From contig NC_057831.1 in NCBI RefSeq assembly GCF_910594005.1, positions 38,708,001 through 38,772,000 of the forward strand: a stretch of 64,000 nucleotides of DNA. Reading direction: 5' to 3'. Below the pieces are notes generated by a model. The model had not been told where the DNA came from, made no database searches, and saw only the letters and a list, made by a program, of their open reading frames with translations. The position numbers were made by a program, and so were the translations under genes. Numbering within the stretch: the first letter of the stretch is position 1; the number at the start of each line of letters is the position of its first letter. The DNA is from Cervus elaphus (taxonomy: Eukaryota > Chordata > Mammalia > Artiodactyla > Cervidae). This document shows positions 11,998-23,526 of the stretch, piece by piece.

Positions 11998-12531
11998 GTT
12001 CAGTCACTCAGTAGGTTCTGACTCTTTGAAAGCCCATGGACTGCAGCATGTCGGGCTTCCCTGTCCTTCACTATCTCCTGGAGTTTGCTGAAACTCATGT
12101 CCATTGAGTCAGTGATGCCATCCAACCATCTCATTCTCTGCTGCCCTCTTCTCCTCCTGCCCTCAATCTTTCCCAGCATTAGGGTCTTTTCCAATGAGTC
12201 AGCACTTCACATCAAGTGGACAAAGTCCTGCAGCTTCAGCTTCAGCATCAGTCCTTCCAGTGAATATTCAGGATTGATTTCCTTTAGGACTGACTGGTTT
12301 GATCACCTTGCAGTCCAAGGGACTCTCAAGAGTCTTCTCCAGCACTAGAGTTTGAAAGCATCAGTTCTTCGGCACTCAGTCTTCTTTATGGTCCAGCTCT
12401 CACATTCATACATGACTACTGGAAAAACCATAGCTTTGACGATATGGACCTTTGTTGGCAAGTGATGTCTTTGCTTTTTAACACACTTTCTAGGTTTGTC
12501 ATAATTTTTCTTCTAAGGAGCAAGCATCTTT
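11998..12531 (-). mobile_element. BovB (RTE) LINE 3' end, antisense
   Basis: It starts with an eroded 3' terminus (gttcagtcactcagtaggtt) and runs through the C-terminal ORF2 text. It reaches the upstream part that reads 'ggacctttgttggcaagtga' and 'ggagcaagcatcttt'. Minus-strand fragments include LDGITDSMDMSFSKLQE. It is somewhat more diverged than the copies at 33.8 or 50.5 kb. Confidence 0.92.
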
Positions 12532-12594
12532 GGCTATTCTGCTCACTCAGCCTAGATATATTCACTATTACTCAGACTCACCTGGCACAAACCC

Positions 12595-12715
12595 CCAAGA
12601 GCCTTTGAACTGGCTGGTCCCTCTTCCTGGACTGTTCTTTCATTAACTGTCCCCTGTAGTCACTCCTCTTCTTTGCATCCTTTAATAAAATGTCCTACAA
12701 AAATCACCTAGCCCA
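12595..12715 (+). mobile_element. L2 LINE fragment
   Basis: Words such as 'ctggtccctcttcctggact' and 'gttctttcattaactgtccc' recall the sense L2 region that reads ctgcctggaatgctcttccc. It is old and short. Confidence 0.45.
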
Positions 12716-12779
12716 CTACTCCGTGCTTATTGTTTTAAAATACAGTGTATTCATAGAAAATTTGCTGTACAATAAGGCC

Positions 12780-13230
12780 AACAGATCAGGAAACAATTAC
12801 CATTGAAAACAGAGCTCATTATTCATAGTTCCCAAGGGGAGGGGACATGCAGGGCAGCTCAGGGTCTGTTACTAGACCGAGGGAGTTCTAGTAACTGTGG
12901 GCAAGAGCCTTTATTGTGGTTTCCAAATGAAGAAATAGACAAGCCAAGGCAAGCATGTTTAGGATTGATCAGTTTGAATAATTTCAGTGGGCTCTGATAC
13001 ATAGAGCCTGTCTCTAGGTGTCTGACACCTGGCCCTGGAGTGATTAGGGCAGGTGGATAGTGGCTTGGGGTGTTGAGAGCCCAATAAGGGTAGTGGTTGA
13101 GGGTATAGACTATGGCTTAGTGGGTTCATGTTTGAAAAGCATGCCCTTGGAAGGAATATTCTGCCCAAGGAGGTGTGAAAGGTAATGAGGGAGGTAGAAG
13201 GCCAAGGCAAGATGGCTCAGGCATGTTATT
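12780..13230. repeat. Possible old retroelement or LTR-like unit, unnamed
   Basis: This G/A-rich segment contrasts with its AT-rich flanks and reads like interspersed repeat sequence. Examples are 'tcatagttcccaaggggagg' at the start and 'gcatgcccttggaaggaata' near 13139. I could not assign a family, and no terminal repeats are obvious. Confidence 0.3.
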
Positions 13231-13411
13231 GGGTTGTCCAGAACAAGATGTGTCCAGCATGTGCTTGTCAGGCAGATATTATAGCTTCACATTTACAGAT
13301 GCTATTAATTTTGTTAACATCCCGGCACTCCTAATTCCCCTTACTCTAGTTTTTTTCTGTAGAATTTTATCACCTGCTACATATCATACCATACATATCA
13401 TACTGTGTATT

Positions 13412-13625
13412 TTTTGTTGTTCAGTCAATTAGTTGTGTCCAACTCTTTGTGACCCCAAGAACAACCAGGCTTCTCTGTCCATGGGGTTTCCCAGGCAAGA
13501 ATACTGTAGTGGGTTGCCATTTCCTTCTCCAGGGGATCTTCACAACCCAGGGATTGAACCTGCATCTCTTGCATCTTTTGCATTGGCAGGTGGTTTCTTT
13601 ACCAGTTGAGCCATTGGGGAGGACC
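13412..13625 (-). mobile_element. Bov-tA SINE, antisense
   Basis: It runs from the 3' end (ttgttgttcagtcaattagt) through 'caagaatactgtagtgggtt' to the tRNA-derived head 'ctttaccagttgagccattg'. It is full length, about 210 bases, moderately diverged. Confidence 0.92.
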
Positions 13626-13627
13626 CA

Positions 13628-13945
13628 TTATGTTTATTACCTGTCTCTTTATACTATAAGCTTTGTGAGGATAAGGAATCTTTAATTTCTTAACTGATAG
13701 TGTGTGTTAGTCACTCTGTTGTATCCAACTCTTTGTGACCCCATGGACTCCTCTGTCCATGGAACTCTCCAGGCAAGAATACCGGAGTGGGTTGCCATTC
13801 CCTTTTCCAGGGGATCTTCCTGACCCAGAAATCAAACCTGGGTCTCCTGCATTGCAGGCAGATTCCTTACCATCTGAGTAACTGATAGTACCTAAACCTA
13901 GAATAATACCTAGCATGTGTACATGCTCAGTAACTATTTATCACA
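13628..13945 (+). mobile_element. L2 LINE 3' end split by a Bov-tA
   Basis: Left part: 'ctataagctttgtgaggata' (near 13654). Right part: 'ctagaataatacctagcatg' and 'tgctcagtaactatttatca' (13896-13942). Together they read as one sense L2 3' end interrupted by the SINE at 13702-13878. Confidence 0.55.
13691..13889 (-). mobile_element. Bov-tA SINE, antisense, with TSD
   Basis: Body 13702-13878, full length, ending in the head sequence 'ttccttaccatctgag'. It is flanked by the perfect direct repeat TAACTGATAGT at 13691-13701 and 13879-13889, the target-site duplication left by LINE-mediated insertion. Confidence 0.95.
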
Positions 13946-14325
13946 TAAGCACTTTTAACTCTACAATCTATAAACTGTTGGCATTACATGTCATGTCCCA
14001 ACCAAGGTTCTCAAATGCTGTACTCTGGCTGAAGATCTCTCTGGACCCCGAATATTTATGGAGGGAGACAGGACATTCTCGACTCTGAAACAAAATCTAA
14101 CTGCTTGAAAGACCTTGGTCTTAGTCTGTTTAATTTCAGTTTGTTTTTATGTTGAAGATGCTGGACAGAATCTATGTAACAATATATTTAGTATTCTAAA
14201 CTCAAGGTCCCATAAGCTGCTTTCTTTGTTAACATAGTCCAGTGCTTTTTTACCTGTTATTTTCAGGTTATTGTGAATTCAAGTCAGGAAATGGTGTGTC
14301 TGTGCACACATATACCATATGTGGA

Positions 14326-14366
<41 letters not shown>

Positions 14367-14400
14367 GGGAGGGAGAGAGTGGAAGGGGAAGGTGGGGGGA
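14326..14400. repeat. Compound microsatellite (TG)n(AG)n(GGGA)n
   Basis: About 20 bases of TG repeats pass directly into about 24 bases of GA repeats, then G/A-rich units. Such compound tracts are length-variable in populations. Confidence 0.95.
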
Positions 14401-16054
14401 TAGTGTACACACACTTCTGCAGATATGTCAGGATCAGAGGGCTCACAATGCTATTATTGCAACCTGTGATGTCTTCTTTTCTAGTAAATCTCAATGTTCC
14501 TTTACATATTTTGAGGAGCGATTACCATGGAAACTATAATAAAGCGTGAATGCATTGTGGATTTATATTCTCCACCTAGAGCCTCTAACAAAGAGACCTC
14601 AGAGATACTTAACTTCCTAGTTTATTCTTGCTAATTACACATTTGTGTTTATTTTATGCAATGAAAATAGAGAGACCTGTGTTGTTAATGTCATTGTTAA
14701 TAGTCAATGTTGACAGTGTTGTCTTTATCACTTGCAATACTCACAAACTCAGCTTTGGTTTTGGATTTCCAAGGGAAAATATAAAATTTGATATCTCAAT
14801 AAAATTATTATGTCACCTTGGAAAATTTTTCTGAATTTAACCATATTTCTCATTTCCTGTTTTTTTAAAAAAATCTTTCACTTCTATGACAGAATGAGAA
14901 TAATATTTTAAATATCTCACATGGTAGGAATAATATGACAAATGTTGTCAAAACATTATGGAGTTCAGTCTATGCTAGAAGGTTTTTTTTTCCACCTGCT
15001 TTACCAAAAAAATGAGAACTGCACACTGAGACAAAAATTATTAAAACATACTTGGTATGCTTGTAACTAGAGACTTTGTCTTTTGTTGTTAAAATATACT
15101 ATAAAGATGGAGTGTCTGGAGAAATGAAATCCATTTTGCTTTTTCACTGCTGTGCGTAATATGCTGAGATATAACAATTGCCATTTGGACCTCTTCCTAT
15201 GCTGTCTGTATTTGCACAATATGCCTTCTGCTAGGCATGATAATGAACGATAAAAAATTATACCAGTTGGTGGCAATGTTGTTTTCACAGCAGTGGTCAC
15301 TTGTTAAAACCACAAGTCTATGCTTATTTTCTCCTTATTAATTCTGTTATTTTGAGTTTCCATCTTGTGCTACAAGTTATTTCTGGCTTGAAAATGAAGC
15401 CAGGTTTCTATAACCCCCAAGTATTCATCTTGTTATCTTTAAATCTTTTTCATTACTAAAGGCAAACTAAACATGAAATAATAAATAGCAGGATTATGTG
15501 TGATGAAAAAGCAAATTCTGAAGACTGCAGGAAACTACATCAAACATTGCCTTACTTCCTCAGAAATTATACATACATGCAATGGAAAGCAATTTTGAAT
15601 CCTGATTCTCAAATGCCTTTCATCTGTTATTCTGTTTTAGAATTTATTACTTAATAGACAGAATATGTGGTATTTAGTGAAAACTTCCCTAAACATCAAT
15701 TTTTATCCAGCTAAACTCAGAGAACCTTCCAGACAAGCAATTGATAAAGTTTAACTGTGTAAATGTATTTCATGTGTAGAATTAATAAATGTGATACAAG
15801 AATACATCTAGTGGATGGAAAATGAGCACCTTCATTTATTGGCCTCAACTTGTGCTAGAATTCTTTACCCTCTGGCCCAGATTTCAACTTTGACCAAGAA
15901 ATCTTTTCAAATCACATCCCAAATGAATGAATGTTTATGCCTCAATTGTTACCAACTTCTGCAATACCTATTCATATCTCTACTGTTGTACTTGCCTCAA
16001 CTTGATTTACATTGATTATTTATGCCAACATGTTATTTCCCTTTGATATCAATT
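14401..16054. other. No recognised feature
   Basis: About 1.65 kb of AT-rich sequence with no recognised repeat, long frame or exon-like segment. Short T and A runs at 14861 and 14983 are the only simple sequence. Confidence 0.5.
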
Positions 16055-16145
16055 TAATTCCACAAAGTTTATTAGATGCTGACTATGTGCTAGCCACACG
16101 GCTGGATGTCAGGATCGTGAACTTTGCAGAGTTCATACTGTAGTC
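16055..16145 (-). mobile_element. L2 LINE fragment, antisense
   Basis: 'tttattagatgctgactatg' and 'tgctagccacacggctggat' match the antisense L2 words around attgagcacctactatgtgc. Confidence 0.55.
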
Positions 16146-16306
16146 TTATTCAGTTCTGTGTCTCTTGTTTTTCTTAGCATCATGAAACGTCATTATGTGT
16201 TCACTGACTTTGATGAGATTAGAGCTTTCATATTTAAAGGATAATGATGGTGAACTTGTTTCTTGAGTAATTGTAAGTGTGCAAACCTAGAGTCAAGAAC
16301 CAAATA

Positions 16307-16324
16307 TTGGGTTGGCCAACCCAA
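16307..16324. repeat. 18-bp perfect palindrome, fused mariner-like ends
   Basis: TTGGGTTGGCCAACCCAA is its own reverse complement. The half TTGGGTTGGCCA matches, from memory, the terminal inverted repeat of ruminant mariner elements, and TA precedes it at 16305-16306. It could be a mariner whose whole interior is lost. The right-hand TA is not present. Confidence 0.55.
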
Positions 16325-16479
16325 GAGATGAGCCAATTAAAAGGGAATGGATTGACACTCAAGTGCCAGGAAGAAAGCAGGGGGACGAGCAAAAAAATGG
16401 AGCTTGTGGGTTCATCAGGGAGGATAGAGAGTGAGGGAAACAATGACAGAAGTAATCACAGGAACAAACACTGACGCAT

Positions 16480-16585
16480 TTCTTGAGTTACGTGCATCCT
16501 ATGAATTAACTCATTTAATCCTCCCAACAGTGTCCAAGGTGGGCATTAATCTCGCTCTCCCCATTTTACAGACGGAGGACCTTGT
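16480..16585 (-). mobile_element. MIR SINE, antisense
   Basis: 'taactcatttaatcctccca' (near 16507) and 'ctccccattttacagacgga' (near 16557) are hallmark antisense MIR words. Confidence 0.75.
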
Positions 16586-17812
16586 AGATGCTATTGGAGT
16601 GGCCTATCTGAATTCTGATTCCATTTTTCCCCATCTATCAGTACTTTGATTTAGTTCAGATATTCACGCTTTCCTAATGCAGAGAAAATACCTCCTGAAA
16701 ACTGATACCATCTGCAGCTCTAGGAGGGTCCCTGGTGATTAATGATAACTCTATTCCTTGCAAGTGTTCAGGAACTCAGTTCAGGAACTCAGGCCTCCGG
16801 TGTTAAGCCAATGGCACTGCCTGGCCAGAGGAGCTGGTTTGGGAGTAGACATGTGACCTGGCTTAGACTGAAGACTGGCTGAAGACTCCTAGGAAAATAA
16901 ATCCTTCATTCCGAAAAGAGAGAGATCCGGAAGCAAATCTCTCATTTCCTGTCAATAGTGAACATATAACATATAGTGTCAGAAACTGCTCCGAATATTT
17001 TGCCACCATGAAAACACTAGAGCCAACTTCAGGTATGATGAGCTAATGCATTGACTGTCTAAAATGTCAGTTTGGGCCAGAGTTTTTGATTTTTTAGTTG
17101 CTGCTGAAGGCATCCTTATTGACCAGGCATAAACAAGATGAAGTGAAGAACCAACCTCAAAGCAAGATCCATTTGACCAGTTCTGACCACATTTTTGCTT
17201 TACCTCCCTGTGGCAGCCTGGGGAAATGCTACAGGAAACTTCTGAGAGCATATTTATGCTTGAGCTAGTTTGGGTTTCCTTACCAGATTTGAGTTACTGT
17301 CATTATTATGCACGACTTCTCCCCAGTGTTGTTCTTTTCTTGGGGAACCTTTATTGGCCTGATATCTCTAGCCAGCTCCCTCCTCCCACCCCAGCGACTG
17401 GAGCCACTTTCTTAAACTCCTGGCTTAAGAGTGCAAGTCTGTTTTTACTCAGAAGATTGTGTCAGTAATTGTAACAAGACACCAACCTGTGAAGCTTATT
17501 CTCTTCAGACACTGCTGTGGTCACAACTCAGTGACCTAAGAAATACAGTCCTCATTTGGAAGTGTTCATTCTTCCTGGCAACATCGTGATCTGGGCTGCG
17601 GCTCTCTTAGTCCCTATAGCCAGGTTCCAGGATTATTCCTCTTGCCAACCCAGCCTTAAAATTCTATGCCTTGCAACAGAAATGGAGCTTGGCTGGGGCA
17701 TGACATTTGTTATGGTCAAAGACAACTCATGCATACCACTGACTATCATGCAAGGCACCATATGATGAAAGAACTATAATTAATGTCTTAAAAAATTCAA
17801 TTGCTATAAAAT
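16586..17812. other. No recognised feature
   Basis: Mixed-composition sequence. Frames of 70-90 codons on both strands (16979-17251, 17226-17468, 17556-17765) overlap or lack any motif I recognise. Confidence 0.45.
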
Positions 17813-18878
17813 ATAGATAGATCTAAACTGAAGGAACTAAAGAGCCTCTTGAAGAAGGTGAAAGAAGAGAGTGAAAAAGCGGGGTTAAAACTCAGCATTC
17901 AAAAAACTAAGATCATCCAGTGCCATCTGCTGCTGCTGCTAAGTCACTTCAGTGGTGTCCAACACTGTGCGACCCCATAGACGTCAGCCCACGAGGCTTC
18001 CCCATCCCTGGGATTCTCCAGGCAAGAACACTGGAGTGGGTTGCCATTTCCTTCTCCAATGCATGAAAGTGAAAAGTGAAAGTGAAGTCACTCAGTCGTG
18101 TCCGACTCTTAGCGACCCCATGGACCTCAGCCTACCAGGCTCCTCCATCCATGGGATTTTCCAGGCAAGAGTACTGGAGTGGGGTGCCATTGCCTTCTCC
18201 ATCCAGTGCCATCACTTCATGGCAAATAGAAGGGGAAAAAGTGGAACCAGTAACAGATTTTATTTTCTTAGTTTCCAAAATCATTGCTGACGGTGACTGC
18301 AGCCATGAAATTAAAACATGCTTGCTCCTTGGAAGAAAAGCTGTGACAAACCTAGACAGCATATTTAAAAAGCAGAGACATCACTTTGCCAACAAAGGCT
18401 ATCTAGTCAAAGCTATGATTTTTCCTACAGGAGTAGTCATCTATGGATGTGAGAGGCTGACCATAAAGAAGGCTGAGCGCCAAATAATTGATGGCTTTGA
18501 ATTGTGGTGCTGGAGAAGACTTTTGAGAGCACTTTGGACAGCAGAGAGATCAAACCAATCCTAAAGGAAATCTATCCTGAGTGTTCATTGGAAGGACTGA
18601 AGCTAAAGCTCCAATACTTTGGCCACCTGATGCGAAGAGCTGACTCACTATAAAAGACCCTGATGCTGGAAAGATTGAGGCAAAAGGAGAAGAGGATGGC
18701 AGGGAATGAGATGGTTAGATAGCATCATGACTCAATGGACATGAATTTGAGCAAACTCTGGGAGATAATGAAGGACAGGGAAGCCTGGTGTGCTGAAGCC
18801 CAAGGGGTTTCAAAGACTTGGACTTAAGTATTGTTCCGACTTAGTGACTGAACAACAAAAACATAGATAAAATCTAAA
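17813..18878 (+). mobile_element. BovB (RTE) LINE, 5'-truncated, interrupted by BOV-A2
   Basis: Left part (17828-17927) reads ORF2 text LKKVKEESEKAGLKLSIQKT. The right part (18201-18862) continues from ITSWQIEGEKVEPVTDFIFL to the 3' end 'agtgactgaacaacaaaaac'. An imperfect target duplication is visible: ATAGATAGATCTAAA at 17813 and ATAGATAAAATCTAAA at 18863. Frameshifts and stops make it inactive. Confidence 0.92.
17915..18213 (-). mobile_element. BOV-A2 dimeric SINE inserted in BovB
   Basis: Body 17928-18200 holds two Bov-A units joined by the 'tgcatgaaagtgaaaagtga' linker, and it starts with TGC repeats (the antisense AGC tail). The 13-bp duplication ATCCAGTGCCATC flanks it at 17915-17927 and 18201-18213, both halves being BovB text. 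The insertion therefore postdates the BovB. Confidence 0.96.
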
Positions 18879-19504
18879 TTTCACTATGGGAAGATGAAGA
18901 AAAGCTGAGAAAGTAGTAGAATGCATGGAAACATCATATCTTGTCTTTAACAAACTTCTAAGAACCCACAATATTTAATGCTCTCCCTCTGTTCTAACCC
19001 TGCCTCCTAAAGGTTTGTGCTGGCTACTTTCAAGACTAGGAGTTTTTGCTTGGTGAATTTGAAAAATGGAGACACAAATAGCTGGTATATTGAATTGCCT
19101 CAAGAACATAATGAAGTTATCTTGGCAGATGAATCAAATGATAGTTCTTAAGCAAAAATCAGGAAAATAATCTAATGTTTATACAGTACTGCCAAGAGTC
19201 ACATCTTTTAAGATTTCAAAGGAGAAACTAACCGCCTGGAAACCTTGATAAATGTATGTTGACATCCTAGAAAAGAGTGGCCATTCAATTACTTCCATAC
19301 TCTATCAGCTGAGCCAGGAGATGAAAAGCATATGGCTGGAAAATGCCCCCAAGTTCATGAGGCCTTTGACTGTTTCTAAAATATTTGATATTAATATCCT
19401 TTTTCAACTTGGTCTCAAGGTATTTCCTTTCAACCAAGAAATCTGAGGGGGGAGGACTAGCCCTTGTTAGGAGTCAATTCAGATGAAACACACACATTTA
19501 TTTA
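18879..19504. other. No recognised feature
   Basis: AT-rich sequence; a 64-codon frame at 19252-19446 is unremarkable. Confidence 0.5.
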
Positions 19505-19990
19505 TTTCTACCTTCATTCATTCATTCAGTTCATCATAAACTCTGTAAATATTTATTGGGCACTGGCTTTACTATAGACTATGTTATGCCCTAAACCTTC
19601 CAAAACAAATGAGAAGAAATATTCCTTTAAGAAATTCCTAGTATATTGGGGTGTGGAGGAAGGGATTATGACCCTGCAAATACTGGTTTAACTCATTGTG
19701 GTTGGAAAGATACCGTGGAAGCAAGTTGGTTGGGCTAAACACTCCAGGGAAGAAGATGCCAAGAAATGGACATGGACAGAGGCATAAAGGAAGAGTGTGT
19801 CTTTACTACACAAAAAAAAGCAGGAAAGAGTTACAGAAGAAAGCAGTGTGGGGGCATGGAACAGGGTGTAGCGCTTTGGTTATGTCGACTCAGTAGTCAC
19901 TGTGGGCAGGAGAGGATACAAGGCAGGAAAGGTAGATATGGCCACATCAGAAAGGGCCATTCAATTTTATACTCTAATTGAGTCACTGAA
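19505..19990 (-). mobile_element. L2 LINE 3' region, antisense
   Basis: It starts with ATTC repeats (cattcattcattcagttcat) and 'aaatatttattgggcactgg', the antisense L2 tail. Farther in, 'tagatatggccacatcagaa' and 'agggcc' recall the deeper L2 UTR. The distal part is weaker. Confidence 0.6.
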
Positions 19991-20654
19991 AATTCATTTT
20001 AGCGAATGATTCTTTAGAAAATTTACTTGGCAGTAGAAGAGATGATGAGGAGGAGGAAGAAGAGAAGACCTTGTACTCATAATAACTAGAGTGAGTGTAT
20101 GGTTTTGTCTGTGTACCTTCTTCAGGTGAAACGATGCCTTTCTTTTTTCTGAAGAACTGTCTCTCTGCCGTTTTTCTTGGACCTGATTTAGGTGGGAATG
20201 ACTTCACCCCCTGGATCTGGGGGAGAGCCCGAGGCCCAGTCTTGATGAACATTACACAGCCAGTGACTCTCAACAGACTATGAGAACTGTAGGGACTCAT
20301 TTAATTCCTGAGTCTCAGCATCTTCATCGAGAAAGGGGAAGCTATGCTTCCATTCCGTATAATTTGTTTTGAAAGTAAAAGGTGAAAATTAAAATAAGAG
20401 CAGCAGAGGAACTAGTACCTAGTAGGTCTGCCATAGTTATTAGTTTAATTTAATTCCCTTATATTCACCATGTGGAGTGAATGAGATGATGGATATGGAA
20501 TGCTTTTATGCAGGGATATGCAACTGTAATGTTTTTTCTGAATAGGATTATAATGTCAAGAGAGGAAAAGTCAGTAAGAGGGAATTGCAGAGATTATCTG
20601 GGTCGACCTCAATCTTTTGATTAGTGTATTCATTTATACCTTGATCCAGTCCAA
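19991..20654. other. No recognised feature
   Basis: It contains a short GA-rich patch at 20038-20070 and opposed 62- and 105-codon frames (20095-20283 plus, 19983-20300 minus). Neither shows a recognised domain. Confidence 0.45.
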
Positions 20655-20790
20655 AGATGAAGCCACGTGGTGTAGACGAAGAAACTGAGGCCCCCGAGGA
20701 AAGATGATCCCTGTCAACACAGTCCGTTTGTCAGAGAATATTACTGCCTCCTCTGAGCCCTAACCACTGCACTTCCTGCTATACTTTCTT
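20655..20790 (-). mobile_element. MIR SINE, antisense
   Basis: 'gaagaaactgaggcccccga' (near 20677) and 'ccctaaccactgcacttcct' (near 20758) sit at the spacing expected for antisense MIR. Confidence 0.55.
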
Positions 20791-21824
20791 CTTTTAGATA
20801 AAATTGTTATGGTAAATTATTTATAGAAAATAATTGAATGCCACCCTTAGAAAACAAAGCAAAGTTAGGATTTACTTTTATTATTTTCTAATGGAGAACA
20901 TTTGGCATGTGTGTGCTTGACTGTAATGAAGGAATACTGAAGGAGATGAAAGCATGGGGATTTGAGATTTTTGTGATGAGTGTAAAACTTCCTTCTCTTA
21001 TATGCTGGAGGGAAGCAGGCAGACAGCCTTTCCCTGATATAGAGGGAATGTCCCTTTCTCTATATCATTCACTGCTATCTCTTCACTGCATTCAAAAGGA
21101 ACAATTGGATCATAGGAAGTAATAAATGGCCCAGGGCTTCAAGATATCTTTTCTATATTGAGGCTGGTAAATCCTCTAAACATTGCAAGTCACCCAGACT
21201 TTCTGAGAAATCTTCTTGAGGGCAGTGTCCTAAGGATTACACAGAGAAGAGTTTTGTGTTTAATAGGAGCCTGTATAATGTCCATTTAATTAAAAAAAAT
21301 CATACCTATCCTTGCAATGTAATGGAAACTTAGCCTCTAATGTGGTCTACCACACTCCTGACAATTTCACAATAAAAATGTGTATGCAGTTCTTCCAAGA
21401 GTCATTTTTGTGTCCACTATTCATTCATTTTAAATATCTTTTATAGTCCCTTGCTAAGTAATGAATGTTCTTCTTTGTGTTTCCACCCAGCTGTTTTGTC
21501 TAATCAGCTTTCTCAGACAAGTGGACAGAAAGCATTTGTTGAATATCCTATGATAAAAGCTGTCAGGAGTGGATGAGAATGCCTTTCTTGCTTACTTTAT
21601 GCAGCCATGGAAGAAATTAGATATGCGTGTCATACTGAGGGCATCTCATTTTGAGACTTAGCTGGTGTTTTTGAAACAATACTAATTTTCCAATTAGACT
21701 CTACATAGACCATGGAGCTCCTTATGAATGAAAATCAAGCATGGACTGCATTTAGACGAATTCCATGAAGCACGATTAATAATACATAGGGTGAAGGAAA
21801 CTGATGCCGGCTGTAGTCTCTTAT
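20791..21824. other. No recognised feature
   Basis: AT-rich sequence with a 71-codon frame at 20907-21122 of no recognised similarity. Confidence 0.5.
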
Positions 21825-21950
21825 AGATTGTTAGAGACAGAAAGTAAGATCATTTATCCAAATTCCTCACTTTATAAAAAGAGATGAGACCCAGAGAAGG
21901 AATTGTTTCCCTAATATTGGCTCCCAACACAGTGCTCATGCCCATCCCTA
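21825..21950 (-). mobile_element. MIR-family fragment, antisense
   Basis: 'aagatcatttatccaaattc' followed by 'agatgagacccagagaagga' matches the antisense MIR variant reading atcatctagtccaacccc...gatgaggaaactgaggc. Confidence 0.55.
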
Positions 21951-22344
21951 AGTAGATCTGTGTTTGCATTTTTGTATACTGGATTTTATATACTTTATAT
22001 CTTGGAGTTGATACCAGTGTTCCATTTGACATCAATATTTTTTGATTTATAGTAATGGCACAATGTTTATTCGATGTTTTGGTTTCACATTTGCAGTGGG
22101 GTTGTTTATTAGCTTGTCATTTTCATTTCAAATTGTTTTATTTCAGTGACTTCCTTCCTACTTTACAAAATGGACATATCACAAAATTGGTGAACTGGAA
22201 ATAGGATGCAAAAGTTTACTTTTATACTCTTTATATTTTCTGGTTGTCCTAGAGACTGGCATATCATATTACAATTGTATCATTTTTCTTTTCCCAGAAC
22301 ATGTCAGAATGGTCATGCTTTGTCTGTGTCTCTAAATAATTCTA

Positions 22345-22420
22345 GGGCTTAAAGGTCACTTAGGAATTATCTAAGCCTCCACCCACAGCAGTTTACAGTG
22401 AAGAAATTTAGACTCAGATA
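22345..22420 (-). mobile_element. MIR-family fragment, antisense
   Basis: 'gtcacttaggaattatctaa' then 'gaagaaatttagactcagat' follows the same MIR text as the copy at 21.8 kb, more diverged. Confidence 0.45.
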
Positions 22421-22677
22421 ATTCAAATCAGGAGTCACAAGTTCAAATATTTACATGATACAGGCTGGGGTCCTGGCGTACGACAACAGGACTAAACAAA
22501 CTACTCAAATTTCAACCAAATTTAGCTAATTTCATTCCATCTCAAAAAATTGAATAGTGCAAGCATTAGACTGCCATTGTACCAGCATGCCCAAAAGGCT
22601 TCTCAGTTTTGACCCTGATTTACATCCAATGTCTGATAAATGAGCCACTACTAGAAAGCCAGGATTAGGACCCTGCT

Positions 22678-22833
22678 CATCTGAATCTTGGAGAAGGCAG
22701 TGGCAACCCACTCCAGTACTCTTGCCTGGAAAATTCCCATGGGCAGAGGAGCCTGGTGGGCTGCAGTCCATGGGGTTGCGAAGAGTCGGACACGACTGGA
22801 GCGACTTAGCAGCAGCAGCAGCATCTGAATCTT
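22678..22833 (+). mobile_element. Bov-A SINE monomer with TSD
   Basis: Body 22690-22821, nearly consensus, ending in five AGC units. The 12-bp direct repeat CATCTGAATCTT lies at 22678-22689 and 22822-22833. Low divergence and an intact tail suggest a fairly recent insertion. Confidence 0.96.
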
Positions 22834-22881
22834 AGTGCCAGGCTTTTTCCATTGCATTGTATGGCTTTTCCCATCTTCCAA

Positions 22882-23034
22882 GGTTCAATCCCCGGGTTTT
22901 GAAGATCCCCTGGAGGAGGGTGTGGCAACCCATTCCAGTGTTCTTGCCAGGAAAATCCCAAGGACAGAGGGGCCTGGAGGGCTAGTCCATAGGGTTGCAA
23001 AGAGTCGGATATGACTGAAGCAATTGAGCATGAA
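22882..23034 (+). mobile_element. Bov-tA SINE, 5'-truncated
   Basis: It starts inside the tRNA-like head at 'ggttcaatccccgggttttg' and runs to 'gaagcaattgagcatgaatc'. The first roughly 50 bases of the family are missing. Confidence 0.88.
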
Positions 23035-23039
23035 TCACT

Positions 23040-23190
23040 ATTTTAAGTATCTTGAGCCTAAAATTTAAATAAGACCTGGTCTCTGTCTTTGAGGGTCTTA
23101 CATCCAGTAAGAGATACAGTAATATATACAAGCAGTTATAGCATACAGTGTGGTGAGTGCTCCGAGAGATCCACTTACAGGAAGCAACCG
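23040..23190 (-). mobile_element. L2 LINE fragment, antisense
   Basis: 'ctggtctctgtctttgaggg' with 'cttacatccagtaagagata' and 'gtgtggtgagtgctccgaga' follows the antisense L2 order (ccctgccctcaaggagctta, then the later gtgctatgatag). Confidence 0.6.
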
Positions 23191-23526
23191 GGAGCATAGA
23201 GAAGCAACACCTGGCACAGATTTGGGAAGCTGTGACCACTTTTCAGGCAAACTACAGTTACACAAGTTGTGAAAGACAGATTGATGCAGTATTTTCTAAG
23301 CACAGTAAGATTCATAAAAGCATTAGGAGTCCCAGAGAGTGCATGCAAGGAACCCAGAGTTGAGAAGCAATGCAAATGAGAAACAGAATGAGTGAACACA
23401 TCATCTTTGGTGACCTGGCTGAAATTCCATCTTGCTGGAGCATAGACAGAAAAACATGAAGTGATGAGAGATCAGGCTGTGAAAATTAGCAGGGGGCCTT
23501 GTTTGCTGTACCTCTTCTCTTTCCAG

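Noticed and set aside
14273..14549. Frames of 71-88 codons on both strands
   Set aside because: Produced by the TG/GA microsatellite.
18076..18564. 162-codon plus frame
   Set aside because: A chance fusion of the inserted BOV-A2 with the BovB frame downstream of it, not a gene.
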